Source: Ideonella paludis
GTDB taxonomy: Bacteria > Pseudomonadota > Gammaproteobacteria > Burkholderiales > Burkholderiaceae_C
Direction: 5' to 3'
Assembly: GCF_018069865.1 (NCBI RefSeq)
Contig: NZ_JAGQDG010000007.1
Span: forward strand, 62,001 to 126,000
Length of the DNA: 64,000 nt
Below are positions 36,548 through 46,013 of this stretch, piece after piece. Both the position numbers and the translations under genes were made by a program. The notes under the pieces were generated by a model, which saw only the letters and a list, made by a program, of their open reading frames with translations, searched no databases and had not been told where the DNA came from. Numbering within the stretch: the stretch's first letter is position 1; each line of letters starts with the position of its first letter.

Positions 36548-38170
36548 ATGAGCCAGCCCGCGTCACCCCACGGCAAGACCCAACTCGTCAATGGCGCCAC
36601 CCTGAGCCGGCTGCAGCGTTATTCCAAAGGCGCGGTGCTGTGGGCCACGCTGGGGGCCGTGGTGGGCGTGAATGTGGCGGCGTTTGCCTTGGCCCAAACG
36701 GGGCTCTCCGCCGGCGATCAAGCGCTGGCGCTGGCGGCTTTCAGTGTGTTGGCGGCGGGGCTGGCGTGCGGCTGGCTGCTCCTATTCACGCGCGGCTGGC
36801 GGCAAGACGTGCAGCACATCGCAGAAACCCTGGATGAGCTGGCCTACAAAGACGGTGTGACGGGCCTGTTCAATCGTCATGCCGCGATGGCGCATTTGCA
36901 AGAGGCGATGGACGCTGGGCCGCTCAACGGTCACGGGCTGTCCGTCGTGACCTTCGATCTGGATGACTTCAAGCTCATCAATGACACCTTGGGCCATGCC
37001 GTGGGGGATGAAGTCTTGCGCTTGGTCGCGTCTCGTCTGCAGGAGTCATTGCGCCCTGGGGCTCGGGCCTACCGCTTTGGCGGCGATGAGTTTGTGGTGA
37101 TCTGCCCTTGCGATGCAGGCTTTGCCGACCCGGCGCGCTATGGTGGCATGGTGCAGCGTGCGCTGTCTGGCCTGACTCGCCTGGATGGCCATGAACTCAA
37201 CCTCACCGGGTCCGTGGGCGTGGCGCGCTTTCCGCTCGATGGCGAGACGCCCCAAGACGTGGTGCGGGCCTCGGACATCGCCATGTACGAGGCCAAGTCG
37301 CGCGGCAAAGGCCACTTGGTGGTGTTTGCCCAAGGCCTGCGTCTGGCCACCGAGCACCGCGTCCAACTCGAATCCGAGCTGCGCCGCGCCCTGCGTGTAG
37401 GCGAGATGCGGCTGACCTATCAACCCATTGTGGAGTTGAGCACCGGCCGCGTCTTGGCTGCAGAAGCCTTGCTGCGCTGGCAGCACCCCGAGCGCGGCTT
37501 GCTGATGCCCAGCGACTTCATCGACGTGGCCGAGCGCTCTGGCCTGATCGTGGAACTCGGCGGTTGGGTGCTGGAGCAAGCAGCGATGCAATTGGCCCAC
37601 TGGCAGCGCTGTGGCCTGACGGAGCTGCATGTCGCGGTCAACGTCTCGGCTCGGCAGTTGCGGGGCGGCTTCATCACGCGGCAGTACGACCACGCGGTGG
37701 CAGCCTCGCAGTGCGACCCCACCTGCTTGGAGCTGGAGCTGACCGAGCACACGCTGATTGAAGACCTCGACGACAGTGTCCGCCTGCTGCATGAGCTGCG
37801 GCGGCGTGGCGTGACCTTGGCCATTGACGATTTCGGCACCGGCTTGTCGTCGCTGGCTTATCTGAAGCGCCTGCCGGTGGGCAAGCTCAAGATCGACCGC
37901 AGCTTTGTGGCGGGCCTGCCGCACGACTCGGGCGACCGCGCCATCGTCACGGCAGCGCTGTCAGTGGCCCGAGCCATGGAGCTGACCGTGGTCGCCGAAG
38001 GCGTCGAGACGCCGCGCCAGGCGCGCTGCTTGCGCGAACTGGGCTGTGCGCAGGCGCAGGGCTTTTTGTATGGCAAGCCCATGAATGCGAGCGAGTTGAT
38101 GGCGCTGGCCATCGCAGGTGCCACCGAGCCCCCCAGCGACTCGCGGCCGCAGGTGCTTCTGCCCGTCTGA
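36548..38170 (+). CDS. Membrane GGDEF-EAL cyclic-di-GMP enzyme
   Basis: The start is ATG 36548 (MSQPASPHGKTQ) with AGGGGCAAGC upstream; the frame is open further back without similarity. It has 540 residues: two transmembrane helices (about 28-52 and 58-83), a linker helix, GGDEF (RFGGDEF near 176-182, intact) and EAL (AAEALLRW near 303-310, NVSARQLRG, ELTEHTLIED, DDFGTGLSS, EGVETPRQ). All main catalytic motifs are present. It has no obvious sensor domain beyond the short membrane anchor. Confidence 0.92.
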   Translation: MSQPASPHGKTQLVNGATLSRLQRYSKGAVLWATLGAVVGVNVAAFALAQTGLSAGDQALALAAFSVLAAGLACGWLLLFTRGWRQDVQHIAETLDELAYKDGVTGLFNRHAAMAHLQEAMDAGPLNGHGLSVVTFDLDDFKLINDTLGHAVGDEVLRLVASRLQESLRPGARAYRFGGDEFVVICPCDAGFADPARYGGMVQRALSGLTRLDGHELNLTGSVGVARFPLDGETPQDVVRASDIAMYEAKSRGKGHLVVFAQGLRLATEHRVQLESELRRALRVGEMRLTYQPIVELSTGRVLAAEALLRWQHPERGLLMPSDFIDVAERSGLIVELGGWVLEQAAMQLAHWQRCGLTELHVAVNVSARQLRGGFITRQYDHAVAASQCDPTCLELELTEHTLIEDLDDSVRLLHELRRRGVTLAIDDFGTGLSSLAYLKRLPVGKLKIDRSFVAGLPHDSGDRAIVTAALSVARAMELTVVAEGVETPRQARCLRELGCAQAQGFLYGKPMNASELMALAIAGATEPPSDSRPQVLLPV

Positions 38171-38177
38171 ACACGGC

Positions 38178-38825
38178 TTACTTGGCGCATTTGCCGGCTG
38201 CGGCGGCATAGGCCAAGGCCGGCAGGCTCAACAGACCGCCGCCACTGCCCGCAAACTCGCCCTTCAGGCAGTCCCCTTTAGCGCCCTGCTTCACGCCCTC
38301 GGCCAAGGCCGTGTCCTGGCGCTGAATGGCGATGCCGGTGGCCGCCTCGGTCCGCTCGGCCAGCAAGGGCTGTTGCCCCGCCTGCCGCAGCGCTTGGCGC
38401 GTAGCATCATTGCGCAGCAGCGCGCCCATGCTGGTGCTGCTGGGCGCGGTGGGCTCGGGGGCGGAGGCCGCAGGCAGCAGGCTCAAGGTCGTGCTGGTGG
38501 CGGTAGCCGCCGCCGGCTGAGGGCTGGCGGTCAAAGGTGCAGTGTCTTGCCGATCACGCGGGGTGCTGCTCTTGGGCGGCGGGGCCGTGCTGGGCCGGAT
38601 GGGGCTGGCAGCAGGCGGCCGCGCCGCGGTGGGCTGCGTGGGGTCTGGCAGCACCCAGCTCAAGGTGGTGCTCTTCGCGGGGGCGTGCACCGTGGCCACG
38701 GTGATGCGCCCGGTGTGCTGCAACCAAGCCAGCAAGAGCAGCAGATGCAGCCCCACCACCACTCCCGCGGCGCGCAGACGGCTCGGCCTGGCCCCCGTGC
38801 GCCACTCAGTCCGGTGCGGGCGCAT
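38178..38825 (-). CDS. Pro/Ala/Thr-rich membrane-anchored protein of unknown function
   Basis: The start chosen is ATG 38825 (MRPHRTEWRTGARPS), which overlaps the upstream XRE gene by 20 bp; 215 residues. One transmembrane helix (about 20-36) is followed by a long Pro/Ser/Thr-rich stretch and a C-terminal part with two Cys (GDCLKG, AGKCAK). The architecture recalls a TonB-like N-terminal anchor, but no TonB C-terminal domain is seen. It is the third gene of an operon with the DUF2975 and XRE genes. Confidence 0.6.
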   Translation of the reverse strand: MRPHRTEWRTGARPSRLRAAGVVVGLHLLLLLAWLQHTGRITVATVHAPAKSTTLSWVLPDPTQPTAARPPAASPIRPSTAPPPKSSTPRDRQDTAPLTASPQPAAATATSTTLSLLPAASAPEPTAPSSTSMGALLRNDATRQALRQAGQQPLLAERTEAATGIAIQRQDTALAEGVKQGAKGDCLKGEFAGSGGGLLSLPALAYAAAAGKCAK

Positions 38826-39036
38826 CGTCGTCACCGGCTTGGTAGACCAGCAAATCGCCGGGCTGGCATTCCAGCACCGCACAGATGGCCGCGAGCGTGT
38901 CAAAGCGCACCCCGCGCACCTTGCCGGATTTGAGCAGCGAGATATTGACCTCCGAGATGCCGACCCGCTCTGCCAGTTCGCGCGAGCGCATCTTGCGCCT
39001 TGCCAGCATCACATCCAGGTTCACCACAATGGGCAT
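38806..39036 (-). CDS. Small XRE-family helix-turn-helix regulator
   Basis: The 76-residue protein starts MPIVVNLDVMLARRKMRS and is a single Cro/C1-type HTH domain (RELAERVGISEVNISLLKSGKVRGVRFDTLAAICAVLECQPGDLL), with a short acidic tail. It belongs to the YozG-like group that accompanies DUF2975 membrane proteins. The start overlaps the DUF2975 stop by one base (TGATG), so it probably controls its own operon. Confidence 0.88.
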   Translation of the reverse strand: MPIVVNLDVMLARRKMRSRELAERVGISEVNISLLKSGKVRGVRFDTLAAICAVLECQPGDLLVYQAGDDDAPAPD

Positions 39037-39617
39037 CAGACAAAGCCCTCGTTCTCTTGCGCCGCGCGAGCCGCCTCGCGCATCACCCGAGCCAGGGCCA
39101 CAAACACCAGGGCCAGCAAGATCAAGGGATAGTCGTCCGTGCCCAGCGACACGGTCAGGATGCGTTGACCCGGCGGGTTTTGCAGCGTGACGGCCACCCA
39201 CATGGCGGCGCGCTCCAAGGGCTGCAGAACAGCCAAGGCCGCCACGCCCCAGCCCCAGCGCTGCCAGCACTGCAGCGCTTTGTCTGAGAACAGACGCCCG
39301 GCGCGGAACTCCGCAAACAAGCCCCACAGCTGCCACAGCAGGGCGCACTGCACCAGCAGCACCGGCACATTCACCAGCACCATGCGTTGCAGGGTTTCAA
39401 ACGTGGGCGGGCCCGTCAGCTTGCTCAACAGGCTGACCGAACCACAGCTGTAGTCGCTGCTGAGCAAGTGCTCGGCATTCCACAGCGGCGCAAAGGCCAT
39501 GCAGACCGCGGCGACGGCGCCGACGACGCACAGCACTTGGACGGCCAGCGAGAGCGTGCGCAGGCGCTGGGCCAAGCTGCGCTGCGGTAGAGAGGGGCTT
39601 GTGGCGTCGAACTTCAT
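39036..39617 (-). CDS. DUF2975 membrane protein
   Basis: The start chosen is ATG 39617 (MKFDATSPSLPQRS), 193 residues; an ATG at 39653 would lie upstream of the likely promoter. Four transmembrane helices are visible, with the DUF2975-type middle stretch LLWQLWGLFAEFRAGRLFSDKALQCWQRWGWGVAALAVLQPLERA. Its function is unknown. It is typically paired with a small XRE regulator, as here. Confidence 0.82.
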   Translation of the reverse strand: MKFDATSPSLPQRSLAQRLRTLSLAVQVLCVVGAVAAVCMAFAPLWNAEHLLSSDYSCGSVSLLSKLTGPPTFETLQRMVLVNVPVLLVQCALLWQLWGLFAEFRAGRLFSDKALQCWQRWGWGVAALAVLQPLERAAMWVAVTLQNPPGQRILTVSLGTDDYPLILLALVFVALARVMREAARAAQENEGFV

Positions 39618-39632
39618 GATGTTTAATGTAAA

Positions 39633-39650
39633 ACGATAAAAACATATCGT
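39633..39650. promoter_or_regulatory. Perfect palindrome ACGATA-N6-TATCGT, probable operator
   Basis: A perfect 6-bp inverted repeat with a 6-base A-rich spacer sits in the A/T-rich region between the DUF2975 gene (start 39617) and the divergent lipoprotein gene (start 39671). Its symmetry and place suit the dimeric XRE regulator encoded in the operon. Confidence 0.55.
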
Positions 39651-39670
39651 CAAACACTTTAGAGACCGCC

Positions 39671-40303
39671 ATGCACCCCCTCCTGACCTCTCGCCGGTTT
39701 ACCTCGCTTTTTGTCTTCTTGATGGCTTTGGTGCTCGCGGCTTGCACACAGGTGCCGCTGCGCTCCCTGTGGCAGTTGCGGCAGCTGGACTGGCAGCAGT
39801 TGGACCCGGCGTTTCTGCTGGCGCTGGCCTATCTGCCCGAGGGCATTGAGGCCAGGCCCGACGCGGCAGTCATCACCCTCAAGCTGGAGCGCGGCAATGC
39901 GGCGGCCGAGGTGTGGGAGGAGCGCTTGGTACTGCGCCCGGTTCAGGGCACCGCCCCGGTGCCCTGGCCTCAAGCCCCCGAGCGCCGCGGGCAATGGCTG
40001 GCCCTCGGCCTGGACGCACAGCAGCAAGCGCGCTTTCACGCGCTGCGCAGCACCTTGCAAGCCTGGAAGGCGCAAGACGGCGCTGCGGCCAAGCGCACCG
40101 TCAGCATGTCCCTGGAGCCCCAGATGTGCCGCCGTGGCGCCACCCCAGCCAAAGGGCAGAAGGCCTTGCGCATCAGCGGCTGGCTGCGCTGGAAGGCCCA
40201 ACAAGCGCCGGTCTTGCTCTTGGACGAAGCGGGCTTGGCCGAGCTGTCGGAGCGCCAGCCCGATGCCGCCGCACTGCCTCTGTGTGCAGATGGGGCACAC
40301 TGA
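39671..40303 (+). CDS. Lipoprotein of unknown function
   Basis: The 210-residue protein has a Lys/Arg-containing N-region, a hydrophobic stretch and the lipobox LVLAAC with the acylated Cys at about residue 25. The mature part has a predicted beta-rich pattern (VITLKLERGNAAAEVWEERLVLRPV) and two more Cys. I do not recognise the family. It is transcribed away from the DUF2975 operon and is followed 41 bp later by the aldo-keto reductase. Confidence 0.7.
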   Translation: MHPLLTSRRFTSLFVFLMALVLAACTQVPLRSLWQLRQLDWQQLDPAFLLALAYLPEGIEARPDAAVITLKLERGNAAAEVWEERLVLRPVQGTAPVPWPQAPERRGQWLALGLDAQQQARFHALRSTLQAWKAQDGAAAKRTVSMSLEPQMCRRGATPAKGQKALRISGWLRWKAQQAPVLLLDEAGLAELSERQPDAAALPLCADGAH

Positions 40304-40344
40304 GCGACCTCTCAGCTCGTGCGGCTCAGCCCATTTTCCCCATC

Positions 40345-41406
40345 ATGCAAACGCTCCAGCTCGGCCAAAGCGACCTCCACATCACGCCCATTGGCCTCGG
40401 CACCATGACCTTTGGCGAACAAGTCGGCACGGACGACGCCCACGCCATCCTCGACCGCGCCCTGAGTTTGGGTGTGAGCTTTCTGGACACGGCCGAGATG
40501 TACTCGGTGCCCGCGCGGGCCGAGACCTTTGGCGCCACCGAAGCCATCCTGGGCCAATGGTTTGCCAAGCGGCCCGGTGTGCGGCAGCAAGTGGTGTTGG
40601 CCACCAAGGTCGCCGGCCCCTCTCGCGGCATGCCTTGGATCCGCGGCGGTGCGGCCGACCTCAAGCCCGAGCACATCATCCAAGCCTGCGAAGACAGCCT
40701 GCGGCGTTTGCAGACCGATGTCATCGACCTCTATCAAATCCACTGGCCTAACCGCCATGTGCCGGCCTTTGGCAGCCTCTACCTGGACCCGGCCAAGCTG
40801 GCCGAGCAAACCTCCATCGAAGCCCAACTGCGGGCACTGGACCAACTGGTGCGCGCGGGCAAGGTGCGCGCCATCGGCTTGTCCAATGAATCCCCCTGGG
40901 GCGTGATGAGCTTCATCAAGGTGACCGAGCAGATGGGCTTGCCGCGCATTGCGTCGGTGCAGAACCCCTATGCCCTGGTGAACCGCACCGTGGATAACGG
41001 CCTGGATGAGGTGCTGCTGCACGAGAAAGTCGGCTTGCTGGCCTATTCGCCCCTGGGCTTTGGCAGCCTGACCGGCAAGTACGACGGCCCAGGCTTTGAC
41101 CCCTCTCAGCCGCAACTCGGCCGCTTGGCCCAGTTTGAAACCATGCGCAAACAACGCTGGGCCCGCCCCGAGGCCTTAGGTGCAGCCCGCCGCTACAACG
41201 CGCTGGCCCGCGAGCATGGTCTGACGCCCGCGCAGATGGCGCTGGCCTTTTGCTACCGCAACTGGCGCGTGGCCAGCACGCTGATTGGGGTGACCAGCAT
41301 CGCCCAGTTGGAGCAGTGCGTGGCGGCCTGGGACACCACCCTGTCGCCCGAGCTGCTGGCGGCCATTGACGCCATTCGCTGGGAGCTGCGCGACCCGGCG
41401 CAGTGA
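40345..41406 (+). CDS. Aldo/keto reductase (Tas-like)
   Basis: The start is ATG 40345 (MQTLQLGQSDLHITPIGLGTM), 353 residues. It shows the AKR barrel with catalytic FLDTAEMYS (Asp and Tyr), KVAGPS (Lys), and IHWPNR (His). The insertion RGMPWIRGG and the HWPNRHVPAFG segment are typical of the Tas/YghZ-related branch. It would reduce an aldehyde or ketone with NADPH; the substrate is unknown. It converges with the Bug receptor gene. Confidence 0.9.
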   Translation: MQTLQLGQSDLHITPIGLGTMTFGEQVGTDDAHAILDRALSLGVSFLDTAEMYSVPARAETFGATEAILGQWFAKRPGVRQQVVLATKVAGPSRGMPWIRGGAADLKPEHIIQACEDSLRRLQTDVIDLYQIHWPNRHVPAFGSLYLDPAKLAEQTSIEAQLRALDQLVRAGKVRAIGLSNESPWGVMSFIKVTEQMGLPRIASVQNPYALVNRTVDNGLDEVLLHEKVGLLAYSPLGFGSLTGKYDGPGFDPSQPQLGRLAQFETMRKQRWARPEALGAARRYNALAREHGLTPAQMALAFCYRNWRVASTLIGVTSIAQLEQCVAAWDTTLSPELLAAIDAIRWELRDPAQ

Positions 41407-41415
41407 GGCGGCGCG

Positions 41416-41442
41416 CCAGCGCGGCACGCTGTGCCGCGTTGG
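41416..41442. terminator. Strong hairpin between convergent genes
   Basis: CCAGCGCGGCAC-GCT-GTGCCGCGTTGG forms a 12-bp stem (one wobble) between the aldo-keto reductase stop (41406) and the Bug gene stop (41446). There is no clear T tract on either strand, but the position between convergent genes fits a shared terminator. Confidence 0.5.
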
Positions 41443-41445
41443 GGC

Positions 41446-42426
41446 TTACTCTGCCGTGATCTTGCGGTCGCGGATCAACTTGCCCCACACGGCGGACTCG
41501 GCGCTGATGAAGCGGGCCAGCTCGTCGCGGCTGCCGGGCTGCGCCAGCATGCCGTGCTTCAGCAGCTCGGCCTTCACCTCTGGGGCGTTCAAAGCCTTCA
41601 CCAACTCACGGTTCCAGCGCTCCAGCAACTCCGGTGCTGTCTTGCCGGGTGCGACAAAGGCATACCAGTTGGTGGCAGAGAAGCCGGGGTAGCCGGACTC
41701 CGCAATCGTGGGCACCTGGGGCAAAAACTCGGGGCGCTTCAGGCCCGTGCTGGCCAGGGCCACCAGCTTGCCCGACTCCACATGCGGCTGGGCGGTCGAC
41801 CAGGTCGAGTAGTACGCGGCGACACGGCCTCCCAGCAAGTCTTGCAGGGCGGGGGCGCCGCCCTTGTAAGGGATGTGCACGGTGTCCATGTCGGCCTGGG
41901 CGTTCAGCAACTCGCCGGCCAAGTGGGATGCCGAGCCTGCCCCCGTGGAAGCGTAGTCCAAGCCGCCGGGCTTTTGCTTCGCCAGTTTGATGAAGTCGGC
42001 CAGGGTCTTGACGCCCACCTGTGAGCCCACCACCAAGACATTCGGAAAGGTCATGCCCAAAGTCAGCGGGGCCAGGTCGCGCACCGGGTCATAGGGCAGC
42101 TTCATCAGGTGCGGCGCAATCGACAGCGGCCCCACCGACCCCAGCAAAATGGTGCTGCCATCGGGCGTGGCGCGTGCCACATGCTGGTGAGCCAAATTTC
42201 CGCCCGCGCCCGGCCGGTTCTCGACGACCACGGTTTGGCCCAGGTTTTCGCTGAGCTTTTTGGCCACCACGCGCGCCCCGGTGTCGGTGGCGCCGCCAGC
42301 CGCAAAGCCCACCACCAAGGTGATGGTCTTCTTGGGCCACTCGGGGCTTTGGGCATGTGCCCAAGGGCTCAGCAAGGCGGGCAGCAGTGCGGCCAGTGCC
42401 GCGACCCAACGAGGTAAAACGTTCAT
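41446..42426 (-). CDS. Bug-family (TctC-like) periplasmic solute receptor
   Basis: The 326-residue protein has a signal peptide (about 1-25, AHA-Q), then the family pattern PEWPKKTITLVVGFAAGGATDTGARVVAKKLSENLGQTVVVENRPGAGG and the late HIPYKGGAPAL segment. Bug receptors bind carboxylates such as citrate and can feed TctAB or act as sensors. It lies 12 bp after tcuB on the same strand, so the ligand may be tricarballylate or a related tricarboxylate. No tctA or tctB gene is in the window. Confidence 0.9.
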   Translation of the reverse strand: MNVLPRWVAALAALLPALLSPWAHAQSPEWPKKTITLVVGFAAGGATDTGARVVAKKLSENLGQTVVVENRPGAGGNLAHQHVARATPDGSTILLGSVGPLSIAPHLMKLPYDPVRDLAPLTLGMTFPNVLVVGSQVGVKTLADFIKLAKQKPGGLDYASTGAGSASHLAGELLNAQADMDTVHIPYKGGAPALQDLLGGRVAAYYSTWSTAQPHVESGKLVALASTGLKRPEFLPQVPTIAESGYPGFSATNWYAFVAPGKTAPELLERWNRELVKALNAPEVKAELLKHGMLAQPGSRDELARFISAESAVWGKLIRDRKITAE

Positions 42427-42438
42427 CTCAGGTCTCCA

Positions 42439-43602
42439 TCAATCATCCGCCAGCTTCAAGCGGCTGGGTTGGCGCTTTTCAATGCTCGACTTCAGCAGGG
42501 CTGCGACGCGATACACCCCGTGCGCGAACTTGCCGTAGGGCAGGGTGGCGAACAGCGCCATCACGGCGCCCAGGTGCAGGCACAGCAGCAGGGGCAAGGC
42601 TGCCGTGCCGTGGCTGAGCATCAGGGCCAGGCCACTGCTGGCCACCAAGAACAACAGGCCGATGAAGCCCAAGTCCATGGGCCGCTGAGCCCGGTCACCT
42701 TGCAGCGGATGGCGGCGCAGATGCAGCCAGCCCAAGCCCGCGCTGCCCAGCGCCAGGCTGATGCCGCCCACAGTGCCCAAGAGCTTGGGCACGCTCAGCA
42801 GAGGATAGGGCGCTGGCCAGCCCAAGCCATAGTGGTAGAGCGTGGCCACACAGGTGGCCGCAAAGCAGGCCATGAAGCCATAGAAGGTGGCATGGTGGGC
42901 GCGGCGTCGCCACAAGCTGAAGGCATCGTCTTCGTTGTTGCAGCCCTCGCCATGGCCGCCGCCCAAGTGAGTCAGGCGCAAAGCTTGGCCACTGGCCTCG
43001 ACGGCAGCGTCCAGGCTGTGAGGGCCAGGCTCGGCGTGGCGCCAGAAGCGGCGCACGCCCAGGCCCAAGGCCAAGCAGGCCCAGGCAAACACCGGTGCAA
43101 ACAAGCTGACCAGCAGATGGTGCGGGAACACCCCGTAAAAGTTGCCGCCGCTGGGGGCTTGCAGCAGCGCCGCGCCGCCGCCCTGCTGCCACACCCCCAA
43201 GGCCAGGAACAAGGCCAGGCTCACCGCCAAGGCCGTGGCCAGCGTCAGGCCACTGCGTTGGTAAAGCCGACCCAACGCGGGCGGCCAGGCGTAGTCGCTA
43301 TAGGTCTGTCCGCGCAGCCGGGCCATGGCCTGCGGCACATTCACGCTGAACTCATGCGGGGGGGCGTATTGGCAGGCATGCAAGCAAGCGCCGCAGTTGT
43401 GGCACAGATTGGCCAGATAGTGCGCGTCGGCGGCTGCAAAGCTCAGGCGCCGGGTCATGGCTGGAAACACCGCGCAAAAGCCCTCGCAGTAGCGGCAGGC
43501 ATTGCAGATCTGCATCACGCGGGCCACTTCGGACTCAGCGGTGGTGGATGCCGCGCGGATGGGAATGACCCGCCGCGGCGGGCGGGGCTCAAGCGGCGAC
43601 AT
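42439..43602 (-). CDS. tcuB: TcuB, membrane Fe-S/heme electron transfer partner of TcuA
   Basis: The start chosen is ATG 43602 ([11 protein letters not shown]), overlapping the tcuA stop by 14 bp; the longer frame reads into tcuA. It has 387 residues: an N-terminal pair of [4Fe-4S] motifs ([11 protein letters not shown] and [11 protein letters not shown]) followed by about six transmembrane helices with His residues suited to heme. TcuB reoxidises the FADH2 of TcuA during tricarballylate oxidation, passing electrons to the quinone pool. Confidence 0.9.
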   Translation of the reverse strand: MSPLEPRPPRRVIPIRAASTTAESEVARVMQICNACRYCEGFCAVFPAMTRRLSFAAADAHYLANLCHNCGACLHACQYAPPHEFSVNVPQAMARLRGQTYSDYAWPPALGRLYQRSGLTLATALAVSLALFLALGVWQQGGGAALLQAPSGGNFYGVFPHHLLVSLFAPVFAWACLALGLGVRRFWRHAEPGPHSLDAAVEASGQALRLTHLGGGHGEGCNNEDDAFSLWRRRAHHATFYGFMACFAATCVATLYHYGLGWPAPYPLLSVPKLLGTVGGISLALGSAGLGWLHLRRHPLQGDRAQRPMDLGFIGLLFLVASSGLALMLSHGTAALPLLLCLHLGAVMALFATLPYGKFAHGVYRVAALLKSSIEKRQPSRLKLADD

Positions 43603-45013
43603 GGTCCACTCCTTCAAAGTCCGAGGCATGCCCCGCCGCATTGGCGGCGCGCGCACCAGCGATGCGACCGAAGGCCGTGCCGATGGACATGCCCACCCCC
43701 GCCGTGTAGCCCTGGCCCAGCACATTGCCGGCCATCACTTCGCCAGCCGCAAACAGATTGGGGCTGGGCTGCCCGCCAAAGCGCACGGCGGTGCTGGCAT
43801 CGACCTTCAGGCCCAGGTAGGTGAAGGTCACGCCGGGCTTCAGGGCATAGCCGAAGTAGGGCGGTGTATCCAAGGGCAGGGCCCAATGGGTTTTGGGCGG
43901 ACTCAGCCCCTCGGTGTGGCAGTCGTCCAGCCGGGTGTGGTCAAACTGGCCGACACGGCAGGCCGCGTTATAGGCCGCCACCGTGGCGGTGAACTGCCCC
44001 ACCTCCAGCCCCAGTAGGCGAGCCAGCTCGGGCAGGCTCTCGGCCTGCACGCCGTCAAAGACGGGCGGCATGAAGCGGCCCACCGCTTTGGCGTCGATGA
44101 TGCTGTAGCCAATCTGCCCGGGCTGCTGGGCCACCAAGCGGCCCCAGATGGCATAGCGCTTGGGCCAGAAGTCTTCGCCTTCGTCATAAAAGCGGCGGGC
44201 CTCTCGGTTGAGCACCAGGCCCAGAGACACGCAATCCAGCCGGGTGCAAATGCCGCCGTCATAGAGGGGTGCGCGGGCGTCAATGGCCACCATATGGGCC
44301 TGGGTGGCGTCACCGATGGTGTCGGCCCCCAAGTCCATCAATTGCTTCAGCAGCACGCCGGTGTTGAAGCGCGTGCCGCGAATCAAAAAATTGTCGGCCG
44401 GCCACTCACCCTGGGCGTTCTGGCCCCAGGCTTGGCGCAGCCAATCCCGGTTGGACTCAAAGCCGCCACTGGCCACCACCGCGCTGCGGGCGGTGATGCG
44501 CTCGCCCCCCACCCAGGCGGCGACAAAGCGCTCACCGTCCATCTCCAAGCGGTCCACCGGGGCCTCATAGCGCACCTGCACCCCCAGGGCCCGAGCGCTG
44601 CGGTAATAGGCGTTCACCAGGGCTTTGCCACCGCCCATGAAAAAGGCATTGGTGCGTGCCACATGCAAGGCGCCTGAGAGCGAGGGCTGAAAGCGCACGC
44701 CATGCTTTCGCATCCAGGGCCGGCAGGTGCCCGAAGCGCGGATCACCAAGCGCGCCAGCGCCTCATCGGTTTTGCCGCCGGTCACCTTCAGCAGGTCTTG
44801 CCAAAACTCTTCTTCGGGATAGGCCTCCACCAGCACATCTTGTGGCGCGTCATGCATGCAGCGCAGATTGCGCACATGCATGGAGTTGCCACCGCGCCAG
44901 GCCCGGGGTGCGGCTTCGAGCAGCAAGACGCTGGCGCCCGCCTCGCGCGCCATCAGGGCCGCACACAGCGCGGCATTGCCACCCCCCATCACCAAGACAT
45001 CGACCACGCCCAC
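43589..45013 (-). CDS. tcuA: TcuA, FAD-dependent tricarballylate dehydrogenase
   Basis: The 474-residue flavoprotein has the N-terminal dinucleotide fold [31 protein letters not shown], a fumarate-reductase/KSTD-type FAD domain and a C-terminal [18 protein letters not shown]. This N-terminus is characteristic of TcuA/CobZ. TcuA oxidises tricarballylate to cis-aconitate in Salmonella. Together with tcuB and a receptor gene it forms the minus-strand arm of the locus. The third Salmonella gene, the tcuC transporter, is missing. Confidence 0.9.
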   Translation of the reverse strand: MGVVDVLVMGGGNAALCAALMAREAGASVLLLEAAPRAWRGGNSMHVRNLRCMHDAPQDVLVEAYPEEEFWQDLLKVTGGKTDEALARLVIRASGTCRPWMRKHGVRFQPSLSGALHVARTNAFFMGGGKALVNAYYRSARALGVQVRYEAPVDRLEMDGERFVAAWVGGERITARSAVVASGGFESNRDWLRQAWGQNAQGEWPADNFLIRGTRFNTGVLLKQLMDLGADTIGDATQAHMVAIDARAPLYDGGICTRLDCVSLGLVLNREARRFYDEGEDFWPKRYAIWGRLVAQQPGQIGYSIIDAKAVGRFMPPVFDGVQAESLPELARLLGLEVGQFTATVAAYNAACRVGQFDHTRLDDCHTEGLSPPKTHWALPLDTPPYFGYALKPGVTFTYLGLKVDASTAVRFGGQPSPNLFAAGEVMAGNVLGQGYTAGVGMSIGTAFGRIAGARAANAAGHASDFEGVDHVAA

Positions 45014-45082
45014 CTCCTTTGCAGGAGCCGGACTCTAGGCAGCGGCCGCCTTGGGGGCTAGCCCGAAGCGGGCAAAGGGGTT

Positions 45083-46009
45083 TCAGGCTTTGTGAAAGGA
45101 GGCTCCGATCCAGCGTCCCTCCGTGACGAGGCGGGCCGCCACATCGGCCAGCACCACGCGGGTGGCCAAGGCGGCGGGCGAGAGCTCGTCATCTGAGAGG
45201 CTGACCAGCAGATTCGGCCGCCGCGCCGGCGCATTGCTGATCTGCACCAAGCGCACATCGTCACGCTGCAGGCGCAGCGTGGCCGCACCGGGTTGGATGG
45301 TGGCGCCCAGCCCCGCGGCCACGGCGTCCATCAGCAGGCTGAGCCCGTCGATCTCTGAGACGATGGTTGGCCGGCGCTTGGCCTGCGCAAAGGCTTGGTC
45401 CACCAAGGAGCGCAGGCCATGCGGGCCGCTGGGCAAGATCAGGGGCAGGGCGCTCAAGTCTTCGAGCTTGGTGCGGGGGCGTGTGGGCAGGCCGGGCAGG
45501 TCTTGGCGCCCCATCACATACAGGCGTTCTTCGAGCAGCGGGGTGACGCTCCAGCCATGGGCTTGCTCGACCTGGAACATCACCGCCAGGTCCAACTGCC
45601 GCGCGCCGAGCATCTGGCCCAGATGGCCGGAGAGACTCTCCACCAGATGCAGACGCACCTCGGGGTAGCGCGCACGCATGGCCGCCATCAGGGGCAGGCC
45701 CAGCACGCTGGCAGTGGACGGGGCCAAACCCACGCTGGCATGGCCGGACAAGCGAGCCTGCTGGGCCGCGAGGGCCGCATGGTCGGCATGCCGCAGGGCC
45801 AGCTGGGCCTGGCGCCAAAAGGCCAGGCCGGCGTCGGTGGGCAGCACGCCTTTGGAGGTGCGTTGCAGCAGCCGGGTGGCCAACTCACCTTCCAGGCGGC
45901 TGATTTGCTGGCTCAAGGCCGAGGTGACCACGCCCAGCGCGGCCGCGGCTTGGCTGAAGCTGCCGTGTTCGACGACTTTGACGAAGTAGCGCAGTTGTCT
46001 GAGTTCCAT
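45083..46009 (-). CDS. LysR-type regulator 1
   Basis: The 308-residue LTTR has an N-terminal winged HTH (MELRQLRYFVKVVEHGSFSQAAAALGVVTSALSQQISRLE) and a type 2 periplasmic-binding-like effector domain. It belongs to the branch near Cbl/NAC-like and tricarballylate regulators that begin MELRQLRYF. It lies 69 bp upstream of tcuA on the same strand and 4 bp after a second LysR gene. A role in controlling tcu expression is inferred from position. Confidence 0.88.
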   Translation of the reverse strand: MELRQLRYFVKVVEHGSFSQAAAALGVVTSALSQQISRLEGELATRLLQRTSKGVLPTDAGLAFWRQAQLALRHADHAALAAQQARLSGHASVGLAPSTASVLGLPLMAAMRARYPEVRLHLVESLSGHLGQMLGARQLDLAVMFQVEQAHGWSVTPLLEERLYVMGRQDLPGLPTRPRTKLEDLSALPLILPSGPHGLRSLVDQAFAQAKRRPTIVSEIDGLSLLMDAVAAGLGATIQPGAATLRLQRDDVRLVQISNAPARRPNLLVSLSDDELSPAALATRVVLADVAARLVTEGRWIGASFHKA

Positions 46010-46013
46010 GGCG

